DNA of 64,000 nt, taken from Candidatus Leptovillus gracilis. Lineage in GTDB: Bacteria > Chloroflexota > Anaerolineae > Promineifilales > Promineifilaceae. Under the pieces are notes generated by a model. It was not told where the DNA came from. It saw only the letters and a program-made list of their open reading frames with translations, and made no database searches. Below, in pieces: positions 56,795 through 64,000 of this stretch. Within the stretch, counting starts at the first letter, position 1. Every line of letters begins with the position of its first letter. The translations under genes were made by a program, and so were the position numbers. The DNA lies in assembly GCA_016716065.1 (NCBI GenBank), contig JADJXA010000001.1, forward strand, positions 310,001-374,000, read 5' to 3'.

Positions 56795-58823
56795 TCAAGA
56801 CTCGATAAACTTCCGAAAACCTGTCAGTTCTACAAGAGAAGTGGTTGTGAAAAGACCTGGACATCTTTACGAAGCCCAAGACACGGTACTCATTATTGAC
56901 GACAGCCCGGAAAACCGGCTCCTGCTCTCTTCCCAATTGGGTATGGAAGGTTACCAGATTTTACAAGCCCAAGACGGTCACGAGGGTTTGAACATCGCTC
57001 GGGCAACCGACCCAGACATTATCCTCCTTGACGTGATGATGCCCGACATCAGTGGCTTCGACGTTTGTAAACAGCTAAAAACGGACAGCCAAACGCATCT
57101 CACACCGGTGATCATGGTTACAGCCCTGCGCGACATCAAACACCGCATCGAAGGCATTGAGGCCGGCGCCGACGAATTTTTGTCACGGCCGCACAACCGG
57201 GAAGAGCTTCTTGTCCGTGTGCGCACCCTCATCCGCCTGAAACGCGCCAGGGTTGGGTTGGAAGAAGAGCGCAACCGCTTGCAGCTTCTTTACGACATCA
57301 GTCAGGCCATCAGCGCCGAATTAGACCCGGACATCTTGATGGCGACCATCATTGACAAAACCCAAAAAGCGGTGGGAGCCACCAAGGGCAACATCATGCT
57401 GCTGAACGAAACCGGCCAGGTGGACCACAAATTCCTTGTTCGCGCCGGTTCGCCCGTAGAAATCAGTGATCGCGTTACTCAGGAAGTAATGACGCGCGGT
57501 TTGGGCGGTTGGTTGATTCGCCACAAGCGGGGTGACATTATCGAAGACATTCAACAGGACGACCGCTGGATTACCCTGCCGGACGATCCCTTAGAAGAAG
57601 GCTCGGCCATTGGAGTTCCCCTGTTAAGTCCGAAACAAGTCGTGGGTGTCATCATCTTAAACCACCCACAGACCGGCTATTTTCATAAGCAACACCTCTC
57701 CTTGCTGGAAACCATTGGCACATCGGTAGCCGCGGCGCTGGAAAATGCCAACTACTTCACGGAAATCAGCGAAGAACGGCGTAAATTGGGTGCAATCTTG
57801 ACCCAATCCACCGATGCCATCTTCACGACCGACGAGCAGTGGCATATTTCGCGCATCAACCATGCCGCCGAGCGGCTCTTTGGCGTAGATGCCCAGGAAG
57901 TGACCCACAAATCCATCCGCGACGTGCCGGAGCTTCATCTGCTGCTGCCTATTTTTGAGAACGCAGCCAGCCGCGTTGCCCCCGAAGAGGTGCAGCTTAA
58001 AAACGGCAAGACGTTGTACGCCAGCATCTCGGCCATTCAAGAAGTTGGCTACGCGGCCGTCATTCAGGACGTGACTGAGTTCAAGAAGATTGAGGAGATG
58101 CGGTTGGCCGAAGAACGGCGCGAACAGCAGCTCTTAAAAGAGACGTTTTCGCGCTATATGGGGCAGCGTCTTGTGGAACATGTGATGTCTCATGAACCCG
58201 GTTTGCTGTCGCGGCGTGAGCGCCGCCGGGCGGTGGTGATGTTTGCCGATCTACGCAATTGGACCAGCGGCATGATCATGAAAATTGAGCCAAACGAGGC
58301 CATTAACCAACTGAATGAGTTTTTTACGCAGATGATGGAAATTGCCGTGAAATATGATGGCACAGTCTTCGAGCTAACGGGCGACGAAATTCTGGTAGGT
58401 TTTAACGCGCCATTCGACCAGCCAGACGCGCCGCTGCGCGCTATGCAAACGGCCGTCACCATGCAGCGCGACTTTAACGTCCTGCGCCGGGGCTGGTATG
58501 AGCAGGCCGGCACCGAGTTGGGTCTGGGCATCGGCGTGGATTTGGGCGAAGTGGTGTTGGGCAATGTGGGGGCAGAATCACGTATGAGCTACCGGATGGT
58601 GGGGGAACCGATGAACACCGCCCACCGCCTGGTAGACCTGGCCGAAGATGGACAAATCATCATCTCGCAGGTGGTTTACCAGGCGTTACAAGACATCGCG
58701 CCTCAGTTTGCACAGCAAACACCCTTCGAGCGAATTGGTCCGATTGCCTTGAAAGGGATTTCGCCGCCGCAAATTTTGTACCGCACGGCCGTTGCCCGCA
58801 CACCGATCCGGGACCTGATCTGA
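56781..58823 (+). CDS. REC-GAF-PAS-class III adenylate/guanylate cyclase
   Basis: About 680 residues; the ATG at 56781 overlaps the recF end, and 56787 or a later GTG are alternatives. Domain order: receiver (phosphoacceptor D84 in IILLDVMMPD), GAF (~170-325), PAS (~330-450, with a short coiled linker), and a class III cyclase homology domain. Both metal aspartates are present (D490 in FADLRNW and D535 in TGDEILVGF, correctly 45 apart) and the N-x3-R pair is N612/R616 in NTAHRL, so the domain should be active. The base-specific K/D pair cannot be assigned with confidence, so cAMP is assumed, not shown. It is a direct phosphorelay-to-cyclic-nucleotide switch. Confidence 0.9.
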   Translation: MAMYNQDSINFRKPVSSTREVVVKRPGHLYEAQDTVLIIDDSPENRLLLSSQLGMEGYQILQAQDGHEGLNIARATDPDIILLDVMMPDISGFDVCKQLKTDSQTHLTPVIMVTALRDIKHRIEGIEAGADEFLSRPHNREELLVRVRTLIRLKRARVGLEEERNRLQLLYDISQAISAELDPDILMATIIDKTQKAVGATKGNIMLLNETGQVDHKFLVRAGSPVEISDRVTQEVMTRGLGGWLIRHKRGDIIEDIQQDDRWITLPDDPLEEGSAIGVPLLSPKQVVGVIILNHPQTGYFHKQHLSLLETIGTSVAAALENANYFTEISEERRKLGAILTQSTDAIFTTDEQWHISRINHAAERLFGVDAQEVTHKSIRDVPELHLLLPIFENAASRVAPEEVQLKNGKTLYASISAIQEVGYAAVIQDVTEFKKIEEMRLAEERREQQLLKETFSRYMGQRLVEHVMSHEPGLLSRRERRRAVVMFADLRNWTSGMIMKIEPNEAINQLNEFFTQMMEIAVKYDGTVFELTGDEILVGFNAPFDQPDAPLRAMQTAVTMQRDFNVLRRGWYEQAGTELGLGIGVDLGEVVLGNVGAESRMSYRMVGEPMNTAHRLVDLAEDGQIIISQVVYQALQDIAPQFAQQTPFERIGPIALKGISPPQILYRTAVARTPIRDLI

Positions 58824-58834
58824 GCAGCGCCAGG

Positions 58835-58898
58835 TTTTTATCCTCGCAAAGGTCATAACCTGACATCTTTGTCACCTTATCAGATGTCACCTTGTCCG
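58835..58898 (-). repeat. Dispersed ~65-bp repeat, copy at the 3' end of rsmG
   Basis: On the minus strand it reads GGACAAGGTGACATC, TGATAAGGTGACAAAGATGT, CAGGTTATGACCTTTGCGAG. It aligns with 44174-44236 over about 65 bp. The repeat supplies the last codons (GQGDI) and the TGA stop of rsmG. Confidence 0.75.
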
Positions 58899-59617
58899 CT
58901 CATTAACGGCCGTTTCCCCGGCATCCCCGGTCGGCGAGGATAAACAGCCGGCGTGGGCGCAATTTTGGGCACAACGACCAGGTAATGGGGCTTCTCCTGC
59001 CCCACAGAGGGCGCCGGCGTCAGAGCAGCTGCGCCGCCGCCCAACACGCGAATGGCCGCGGAAGCGGCAGCCGTTTCCGCGGCCGCCGCTTCCCCTTTTT
59101 GCGCCAACATGTGCCCACCTACCCGGCACAATGGCAGCAAATACTCGGCCAACACCCGCATCTCAGCCACGGCGCGGGCCACAGCCCAATCATACTGCTC
59201 CCGATGGTCGCCCATCTGTCCCAGATTCTCCGCCCGCTCCACCAACACAACCACATCATCAAAACCCAATTCTGCCGCCACCACCAGCAGAAAGTCCGTT
59301 TTTTTAGCCACGCTTTCCACCAGCGTCAATTGCAGTTCCGGGTAGAGGATTTTCAGCGGCAGCCCCGGAAAGCCAGCGCCTGTGCCTACGTCTATGAGCA
59401 CACGGCCGTTCAAATCCCCGGTCACCAGAGCGCAGGTCAACGAATCGAGGAAATGGCGCTGCTGAATGGCTTCGGGTTGGCGCACGGCCGTTAGATTCAG
59501 CCGCTCATTCCATTCCAGCAGCAGCGCCAGATAACACGCAAATTGGGCCAACTGCACGGCCGTTAACGGCCGCCCCCAGGCGGCCGCTTGCGCAGCTAAC
59601 AGGGCGACGGCGGTCAT
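58880..59617 (-). CDS. rsmG: 16S rRNA (guanine527-N7)-methyltransferase RsmG
   Basis: 245 residues. SAM motif I is VLIDVGTGAGFPGLPLKILY, followed by LTLVESVAKKTDFLLVVA and the RAENLG/DWAVARAVAEM strand. The C-terminal YPRRPGMPGKRPL motif is diagnostic. It methylates N7 of G527 of 16S rRNA. An Ala-rich insert (EAAAAETAAASAAIRV) precedes the last strand. The start overlaps the upstream substrate-binding-protein gene by 4 nt. The C-terminal five residues and the stop are encoded by a dispersed repeat. Confidence 0.94.
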   Translation of the reverse strand: MTAVALLAAQAAAWGRPLTAVQLAQFACYLALLLEWNERLNLTAVRQPEAIQQRHFLDSLTCALVTGDLNGRVLIDVGTGAGFPGLPLKILYPELQLTLVESVAKKTDFLLVVAAELGFDDVVVLVERAENLGQMGDHREQYDWAVARAVAEMRVLAEYLLPLCRVGGHMLAQKGEAAAAETAAASAAIRVLGGGAAALTPAPSVGQEKPHYLVVVPKIAPTPAVYPRRPGMPGKRPLMSGQGDI

Positions 59618-61452
59618 CGGCTGCGCTCCAGGCGCTTCAATTCTGCGTCAATGATATACGTGTCGTACTGCTCGCCGCCAAAATGGGCCGGTGTAAAGCC
59701 AATCCAATTTTGCTGCATCCGATAATCGCCGCGCACGTACAACGTCGCCAGCGGCGCTTCCCCCCCCTCGCCAAAAAAGCCATTCTCCACCTGACGATAT
59801 AGAGTAATACGCTGCTCCAAATCCGTCGTTTGCGCCGCCTGCCGCAGCAGATCGTCCAGGTTGGTACACGGCCGTCCGGCTCGATTTTCGCTGTCGGAAC
59901 AATGCAGCAGTTCATTCAGCCAGTTGTGTTGATCGGGATAATAAGAAGCCCAGCCCAGTTCCCACACATCCGGGCGAGCATCCCCCGCCTCGACGCGGGT
60001 ATTCGCCAAGAGGGTGCCAAACTGCACCTGCTCCAGAACGATTTGCTCCTCGGTACAGTCCAGCTCCTTGATCCACATATCGCGGATTAATTCGGCCTGG
60101 CGCAGCGACAGGTCTAAGGAGCTAACGACAAAGCGGATGGGCGGCATCAGACGACAACTGCTAAACCCACTGTCGGCCAACTGCTGCCGGGCATAATCCG
60201 GGTCGTACCCGACGCCTACGCTGTCCATTGGCGGTGCGCCCACAACCCCCGGTGGCCCCAAATGGCGCATCGCCTGCGCCCGCCCAGCATACAAATCCTC
60301 GGCCAGAGCCTCGCGGTCAATGGCGGCGCTGAAAGCGCGGCGCACATTGGCATCCCGAAATACACCGCTGCTAAAGTTGAAACTGATGTAAAAAACGGTC
60401 TGGTTTGTAACCATGCGCGCGCGGGGAGCAAATTGCGCCAAAAAATCTTCGCGGCTGCTGGCCGGTAAGGGGGCAATATCTAACTGCTTGTCTTGCCACA
60501 ATTCGACCATGCTATTGTCGCTGTCAAAGAAAAAAATGTTAACAACTTCCGCGTTGCCACCTCGCGGCAGCGGCCATTCGGTATTGCGCTGCAAAATGGT
60601 GCGCTTTTCCGACAAGTTGCCAGAGGTAAGCAGGTATGGGCCGCTGGTGTAGATATTTTCCGGCAGCTGCCAGTCGTCTTCAAACTCGGCGATGAGTTCG
60701 CCAGGAACCGGTCTGAGCAGCGTCAGGCTGGTAATGGTCAGGAAATAACTGGCCGGCTTGGTGAGGGTGATTTGCAAGGTATGTTCGTCTATGGCTTTGG
60801 TGCCAATGGCGTCCAGGTCACCGGGAGACACGGCCGTTAACCCATGCACTTGTTCACAGCCCACAATGAGAAACAAGATAAAGGCTTCGGGTGTTTTTGT
60901 CGCCGATTGGCAGACCCGCTGCACGGCCGTTACCACGTCGGCGGCCACCACCGGCCGGAGCACACGGGGCTGCGGCAGTTTGTCTTCCACCACCACGCCA
61001 GTCGGCGGGCGCAGCCAAAACACATCATCGCGCAGGTAAAAGGTCCAGACACGGCCGTCGCGGCTAACCTCCCACCCACTGGCCAGCTCCGGCTCTACCG
61101 TGTTGGTGTCGTGGTTAAAATTGGTCAGCCCGGCAAACAGATTTTCCACCAGGGTCAGACCATTGTCATCGGCCGTCTTTTGCGGATCAAGACCAGGATA
61201 CGCCCCGCGCATACCCACGTCCAACACCACCGGCAGCCGCCGAGTAATAACCACCGGCGTCGGCGTAGCCGTCTGCCGTACCACTTTGGTGACCACTTCC
61301 TCAAACCCTTCGATGGTCACAACCTCGGTCACAACAACGTCCACAACCGGCGTGTTGTCACACGCGGCCAACCACAACGACAACCAAACGAGCATAAAGA
61401 GAGAACGGCCGTATCGCCTCCACCACTGCTTGTTAGTCAACTTTCTCATCAC
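59614..61452 (-). CDS. ABC transporter substrate-binding lipoprotein, family 5 (oligopeptide type)
   Basis: 612 residues. The signal ends in lipobox LAAC (SLWLAAC, ~residue 31), so it is a membrane-tethered lipoprotein. The SBP_bac_5 fold is shown by ELASGWEVSRDGRVWTFYLR, TLQITLTKPASYFL, the NVRRAFSAAIDREALAEDLY helix and the late LYRQVENGFFGEGG. Such proteins bind peptides, nickel complexes or oligosaccharides for import. No permease or ATPase genes of this transporter are nearby; it is coupled instead to rsmG, so its import partner must lie elsewhere. Confidence 0.88.
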   Translation of the reverse strand: MMRKLTNKQWWRRYGRSLFMLVWLSLWLAACDNTPVVDVVVTEVVTIEGFEEVVTKVVRQTATPTPVVITRRLPVVLDVGMRGAYPGLDPQKTADDNGLTLVENLFAGLTNFNHDTNTVEPELASGWEVSRDGRVWTFYLRDDVFWLRPPTGVVVEDKLPQPRVLRPVVAADVVTAVQRVCQSATKTPEAFILFLIVGCEQVHGLTAVSPGDLDAIGTKAIDEHTLQITLTKPASYFLTITSLTLLRPVPGELIAEFEDDWQLPENIYTSGPYLLTSGNLSEKRTILQRNTEWPLPRGGNAEVVNIFFFDSDNSMVELWQDKQLDIAPLPASSREDFLAQFAPRARMVTNQTVFYISFNFSSGVFRDANVRRAFSAAIDREALAEDLYAGRAQAMRHLGPPGVVGAPPMDSVGVGYDPDYARQQLADSGFSSCRLMPPIRFVVSSLDLSLRQAELIRDMWIKELDCTEEQIVLEQVQFGTLLANTRVEAGDARPDVWELGWASYYPDQHNWLNELLHCSDSENRAGRPCTNLDDLLRQAAQTTDLEQRITLYRQVENGFFGEGGEAPLATLYVRGDYRMQQNWIGFTPAHFGGEQYDTYIIDAELKRLERSR

Positions 61453-61610
61453 TGCGCCATGCTACCCCATGCCCACACCGCGGGCAACTATTTTCACCTT
61501 ACGCCTACACTATCTTACCAATAGTGGGCTATGATTTGCCATGTCAACAACCGAGTAGTAAACTAGGACCAATAATCTCTTAGTGCGGCTTGGTTAAGGA
61601 AAGGCTCAGC

Positions 61611-62843
61611 ATGTACGAACGCGTACTGGTCATTGATGACTCCGAAGAGATTCGGGAATTTTTGAGCGAATACATTCTCAAACCCAAAGGGTTTGAAGTT
61701 CTCCTGGCTTCTAACGGGTTGATGGGGCTGGAGATGGCGATTGCCAAAGAGCCGAATTTGATGATCGTGGATCAGCAAATGCCGCGTCTCACTGGGTTGG
61801 AGGTTCTGGAAAAGCTCAAAGAACGGGGGATTGAAATTCCGGCCATCCTGGCAACGGCGCATGGTTCTGAGGAAACGGCCGTTGCCGCCTTCCGCCTGGG
61901 CATCCGCGATTACGTCATCAAACCATTCGACGCTGATGAAATCAGCGAATCTGTGGACAAAGCCCTGCGTGAAAGCCGTCTGGCCCGCGAACGGGACCAA
62001 CTGGTGCAGCAGTTGATGGAGAGCAATTCCCAGCTACAGCGCCGCGCCCAGGAACTGAACGTCCTATACGGCGTTGGCAAATCCGTCGCCTCGTCGCTGG
62101 ATTTGGAGGAAGTGCTGCATCGCGTGGTCGAAGCGGCCGTTTACGTCGTCGGCGCCGAAGAAGGCTCGCTGATGCTGCTAGACGAAGACCAGGGCGAGTT
62201 GTACATTCGCGCCTCCAAAAACCTGGACTCCAAAGCCCAATCCATGCGCAAGCGTGTTTCCGACAGCCTGGCCGGGAAAGTGCTGCAAACAAAACGAGCC
62301 ATCGCCATCGGCAATGACTCGCAGTGGAAGCGCACCCACACCGCTTTGTTGGTCAAATCGTTGATCTATGTGCCCCTAATTTTGCAAAACCGACCCATTG
62401 GCGTCCTGGGCGTTACCAACCGCCTGAAAGAGACGTCGTTCGACAGCAACGACACCCGCGCCCTCTCTGCTTTGGGTGGCTACGCCACTATCGCCATCAA
62501 CAACGCCAACATCTACAGCGAAATCGAACGAGAAAAGAACACCCTCAGCGCTGTGATGGATTTGTCCGACAACCCCATTATCGTCATAGACTCCAAAAAT
62601 CGCCTGCTGCTGAGCAATTCCGCCGCCCGCAAACATCTCGGGTTTGCAGCCGGCGAAAATCCCATCGGGCAAATGATTGACGATGTTGTGCAGGGGGAAA
62701 TCTTAGATTTTATCCATCAGTCACAGGGAACAGGCACGACACTGGAAAAGCACCTTGTCGCCAACAGCGGGCAGCGTTTTAAAGCGGAGATAACCCTTAT
62801 CGAAGGGGGCAACCGTTCCATCCTGCTGGAGCCGTTGGCTTAG
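61611..62843 (+). CDS. REC-GAF-PAS signalling protein without output domain
   Basis: 410 residues from the ATG at 61611, with AAGGAAAGG upstream. The receiver (1-~120) has DD in VIDDSEE, phosphoacceptor D54 in LMIVDQQMPRLTG and K in DYVIKPFD. A coiled linker (RLARERDQLVQQLMESNSQL) leads to a GAF domain (~150-300) and a short PAS (~305-390, LSDNPIIVIDSKNRLLLSN). It ends without kinase, cyclase, GGDEF or DNA-binding output, so it must act by contact. Its domain order resembles the cyclase protein 3 kb upstream. Confidence 0.88.
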   Translation: MYERVLVIDDSEEIREFLSEYILKPKGFEVLLASNGLMGLEMAIAKEPNLMIVDQQMPRLTGLEVLEKLKERGIEIPAILATAHGSEETAVAAFRLGIRDYVIKPFDADEISESVDKALRESRLARERDQLVQQLMESNSQLQRRAQELNVLYGVGKSVASSLDLEEVLHRVVEAAVYVVGAEEGSLMLLDEDQGELYIRASKNLDSKAQSMRKRVSDSLAGKVLQTKRAIAIGNDSQWKRTHTALLVKSLIYVPLILQNRPIGVLGVTNRLKETSFDSNDTRALSALGGYATIAINNANIYSEIEREKNTLSAVMDLSDNPIIVIDSKNRLLLSNSAARKHLGFAAGENPIGQMIDDVVQGEILDFIHQSQGTGTTLEKHLVANSGQRFKAEITLIEGGNRSILLEPLA

Positions 62844-62867
62844 GGTTCATATGTTTTTAACCTGGTG

Positions 62868-62900
62868 AGATTGGACCAATCTCCAAGATTGGTCCAATCT
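62868..62900. repeat. Perfect palindromic hairpin AGATTGGACCAATCT
   Basis: 15-bp arms (62868-62882 and 62886-62900), loop CCA. It differs from the 50766-50799 hairpin mainly by one paired change (GGACAAAT to GGACCAAT), which keeps the stem. It lies just after the REC-GAF-PAS gene. Confidence 0.7.
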
Positions 62901-62963
62901 GGAAACTCCAAAGTTAATTGCAAACGAACCCTTAGGGCCTGCATAAAATCCAACTTACCGCTC

Positions 62964-63039
62964 AGACCTGACAGATTCTCGGAAATGTGCCAGGTCTTTT
63001 ACGTAAAAGACCCCGTCGCTGCGGCAGCGACAGGGTCTT
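62964..63039. terminator. Overlapping hairpins between convergent genes
   Basis: Three overlapping pairings: AGACCTG (62964-62970) with CAGGTCT (62991-62997); the 20-bp perfect palindrome at 62993-63012 (GGTCTTTTAC/GTAAAAGACC); and AAGACC..GTCGCT with AGCGAC..GGGTCTT (63007-63039). Located between the convergent REC-GAF-PAS and 73-aa genes, they probably act as a transcription stop region. Confidence 0.45.
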
Positions 63040-63069
63040 GAATGTTCGGGCAAGAATCGGCTTTCAGCC

Positions 63070-63291
63070 TCAAGATTTCATTCCCAGCCAAAAATGGTGC
63101 AATAAAACAGTTCGTGTTGGTTGAACCTCTATTAGCCCAACCTTTTTTTCCTCACTCAACGATTGGGCATTGACCAAACACAGGTCTGGGGAACGGCCGT
63201 ACTTCTCCAAATAATACGCCGCCGCCCGACTCACTTTCTCATCAAATGACCGCTGACGGTCGTTGTCCAGCCACAGCATTCCCACATCCAT
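63070..63291 (-). CDS. Small protein downstream of the FtsK-like ATPase, 73 aa
   Basis: The start at 63291 is chosen because GGAGAAG lies 7 nt upstream and because the longer frame begins inside the upstream gene with a run of arginines. It starts 2 nt after the FtsK-like stop, so the two are coupled. Sequence: MDVGMLWLDNDRQRSFDEKV, a helix, then PDLCLVNAQSLSEEKKVGLI and the strand VQPTRTVLLHHFWLG. No family recognised. Pairing with an FtsK/SpoIIIE-type ATPase suggests a partner subunit, which is inference. Confidence 0.6.
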   Translation of the reverse strand: MDVGMLWLDNDRQRSFDEKVSRAAAYYLEKYGRSPDLCLVNAQSLSEEKKVGLIEVQPTRTVLLHHFWLGMKS

Positions 63292-63293
63292 GC

Positions 63294-64000
63294 TTAAACT
63301 TCTCCGGCGGCGCTTCCGGGCCACAAACGGCCGTCGGCGTCAAAAATCAATACATTCTGGCGGTCAATGGGCGCAGCTGCCAGCGGAATCTCATCCAAAT
63401 GGGGCCGGACGACGTAAGTATGGGCCATCAGGGTGGGCGTCGGTGGCCGCCGCAGTCGGGATAGGCTCAGGTGCAAATCATAATCACCAATGCTGGCCGC
63501 CTGAAAACTAACCTGCCGGCCGCCGGTGATGGCAACAAAATCACCACGCCCAAACAAAGTCTCCGCACCGCTGTTTTCGCTGCCAGCCGCATCGCGCGCC
63601 GCCCGTTTATCCGGGACCTGCCCCACGACCCGCGCCGCCAGATTGGCCCGCAAATTGGCGTCGAACACGGCTGCCCCCGGTTCGGTCGTGCTGAGGACCA
63701 GGTGGATGCCCACTTTATCGCCGCGCTGCACCAGGTGGGTGATAGCATCCACCACCGGCGCACCACCACCGGCCATAAACGCGGCCGCTTGCTCAATGAA
63801 GACAATCAGATGGGGTACGGCCGTCTGGTTTTCCTCGCGGTAGGCCATTTCGTTAACCAGGAAGTGCAGCGTTTCGACGGCCGTATTCAGGTCATAAATC
63901 ACCGAGGTGAGCATGTGGGGCAAATAGTTCAACGACTCCAACTCCGCATACGCCGGGGGTCTATCATCCATTTGCGGCGATAAGATGAGCAGTTGTACCT
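63294..64000 (-). CDS. FtsK/SpoIIIE-type ATPase, C-terminal part (gene runs off the window)
   Basis: The frame stays open to the window edge; upstream codons read VQLLILSPQ, as in the family strand before Walker B. Visible parts: LNYLPHMLTSVIYDLNTAVE, FLVNEMAYREENQ, the Walker B-like strand LIVFIEQAAAFMAG, the sensor region QRGDKVGIHLVLSTTEPGAA, NLRANLAARVVGQV and FGRGDFVAITGG. These follow the order of the FtsK/SpoIIIE RecA-like motor. In Walker B the usual IDE reads IEQ, so the catalytic glutamate has no obvious counterpart, which may mark a degenerate domain of an EssC-like multi-ATPase protein. It is not the chromosome-segregation FtsK with a gamma domain: no winged-helix end is present. 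Confidence 0.75.
   Translation of the reverse strand, partial: VQLLILSPQMDDRPPAYAELESLNYLPHMLTSVIYDLNTAVETLHFLVNEMAYREENQTAVPHLIVFIEQAAAFMAGGGAPVVDAITHLVQRGDKVGIHLVLSTTEPGAAVFDANLRANLAARVVGQVPDKRAARDAAGSENSGAETLFGRGDFVAITGGRQVSFQAASIGDYDLHLSLSRLRRPPTPTLMAHTYVVRPHLDEIPLAAAPIDRQNVLIFDADGRLWPGSAAGEV

Noticed and set aside
62993..63039. Transcription attenuator made of alternative hairpins
   Set aside because: The pairings overlap as in attenuators, but both flanking genes converge on this site and no gene lies downstream in either direction.
1..64000. tRNA or rRNA genes
   Set aside because: No TPsiC-arm-like GGTTCGAATCC pattern with matching acceptor stems and no conserved rRNA segments were found by eye. 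A covariance search would settle it.

Overview
This window reads as one contiguous piece of a GC-rich bacterial chromosome. The most likely source is a member of the Chloroflexota (class Anaerolineae or a close relative). That placement is inferred from gene content and style: two very large MalT-type LuxR (LAL) regulators, tandem ExeM-type secreted nucleases, a DUF348/G5/TolB lipoprotein, many REC/GAF/PAS proteins, ATG/GTG/TTG starts, and a C-terminal YLPV-type tail on a secreted protein. There is no rRNA, no tRNA that I could recognise, no CRISPR array, no prophage and no transposase gene.

Layout. 1-7.0 kb (+): the 3' end of one secreted nuclease gene, a complete ExeM-like nuclease anchored by a C-terminal membrane helix, and an M32 carboxypeptidase. 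7.1-9.9 kb (-): two overlapping CNNM/CorC-type CBS membrane proteins. 10.6-25.4 kb (-): a 15-kb run of genes on one strand with two paralogous LAL regulators. One block (lipoprotein, two small proteins, membrane-anchored alpha/beta hydrolase, FtsX-like permease, ABC ATPase) lies downstream of LAL2. A second block (MGT glycosyltransferase, CAT/E2-fold acyltransferase, CPBP protease) lies downstream of LAL1. Both blocks begin with the same composite upstream element, three 12-bp direct repeats ending in a palindrome about 20 bp before a TATACT -10 box. Both LAL genes share a different, apparently leaderless promoter. 25.1-32.7 kb: ABM-domain protein, GH13 alpha-glucosidase, GT39-like membrane glycosyltransferase, ribosomal protein L25, a DUF2267-like protein, the G5/TolB lipoprotein and a DUF433 antitoxin-like gene. 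33-36.2 kb is a repeat-rich accessory stretch: an AT-richer CxxCxGxG zinc-finger protein, a MITE-like inverted-repeat element, six 21-bp tandem repeats beside an HU-like gene, and a HEPN/MNT toxin-antitoxin pair bracketed on both sides by arrays of a multi-hairpin repeat of about 130 bp. 36.2-46.5 kb: a TIM-barrel/O-antigen-ligase fusion, a methyltransferase, DNA polymerase I, a GNAT acetyltransferase, a PlsC-like acyltransferase with the remnant of a tandem paralogue, and adenylosuccinate lyase. 46.7-55.1 kb (-): IMP dehydrogenase, Lgt, a sulfatase-like enzyme, a response regulator with a large DUF4350-like/PPC protein, and an S49 peptidase. 55.5-64 kb: RecF, a REC-GAF-PAS-adenylate cyclase, RsmG, an oligopeptide-binding lipoprotein, a REC-GAF-PAS protein and the C-terminal part of an FtsK/SpoIIIE-like ATPase running off the window.

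Two genome-wide signatures run through everything. The palindromic octamer ACGGCCGT occurs about 115 times by my eye count, roughly one per 560 bp against about two expected. Short tandem repeats with 7-bp or 8-bp periods occur at nine or more loci, several of them inside reading frames or supplying stop codons. All counts and alignments here were made by eye.
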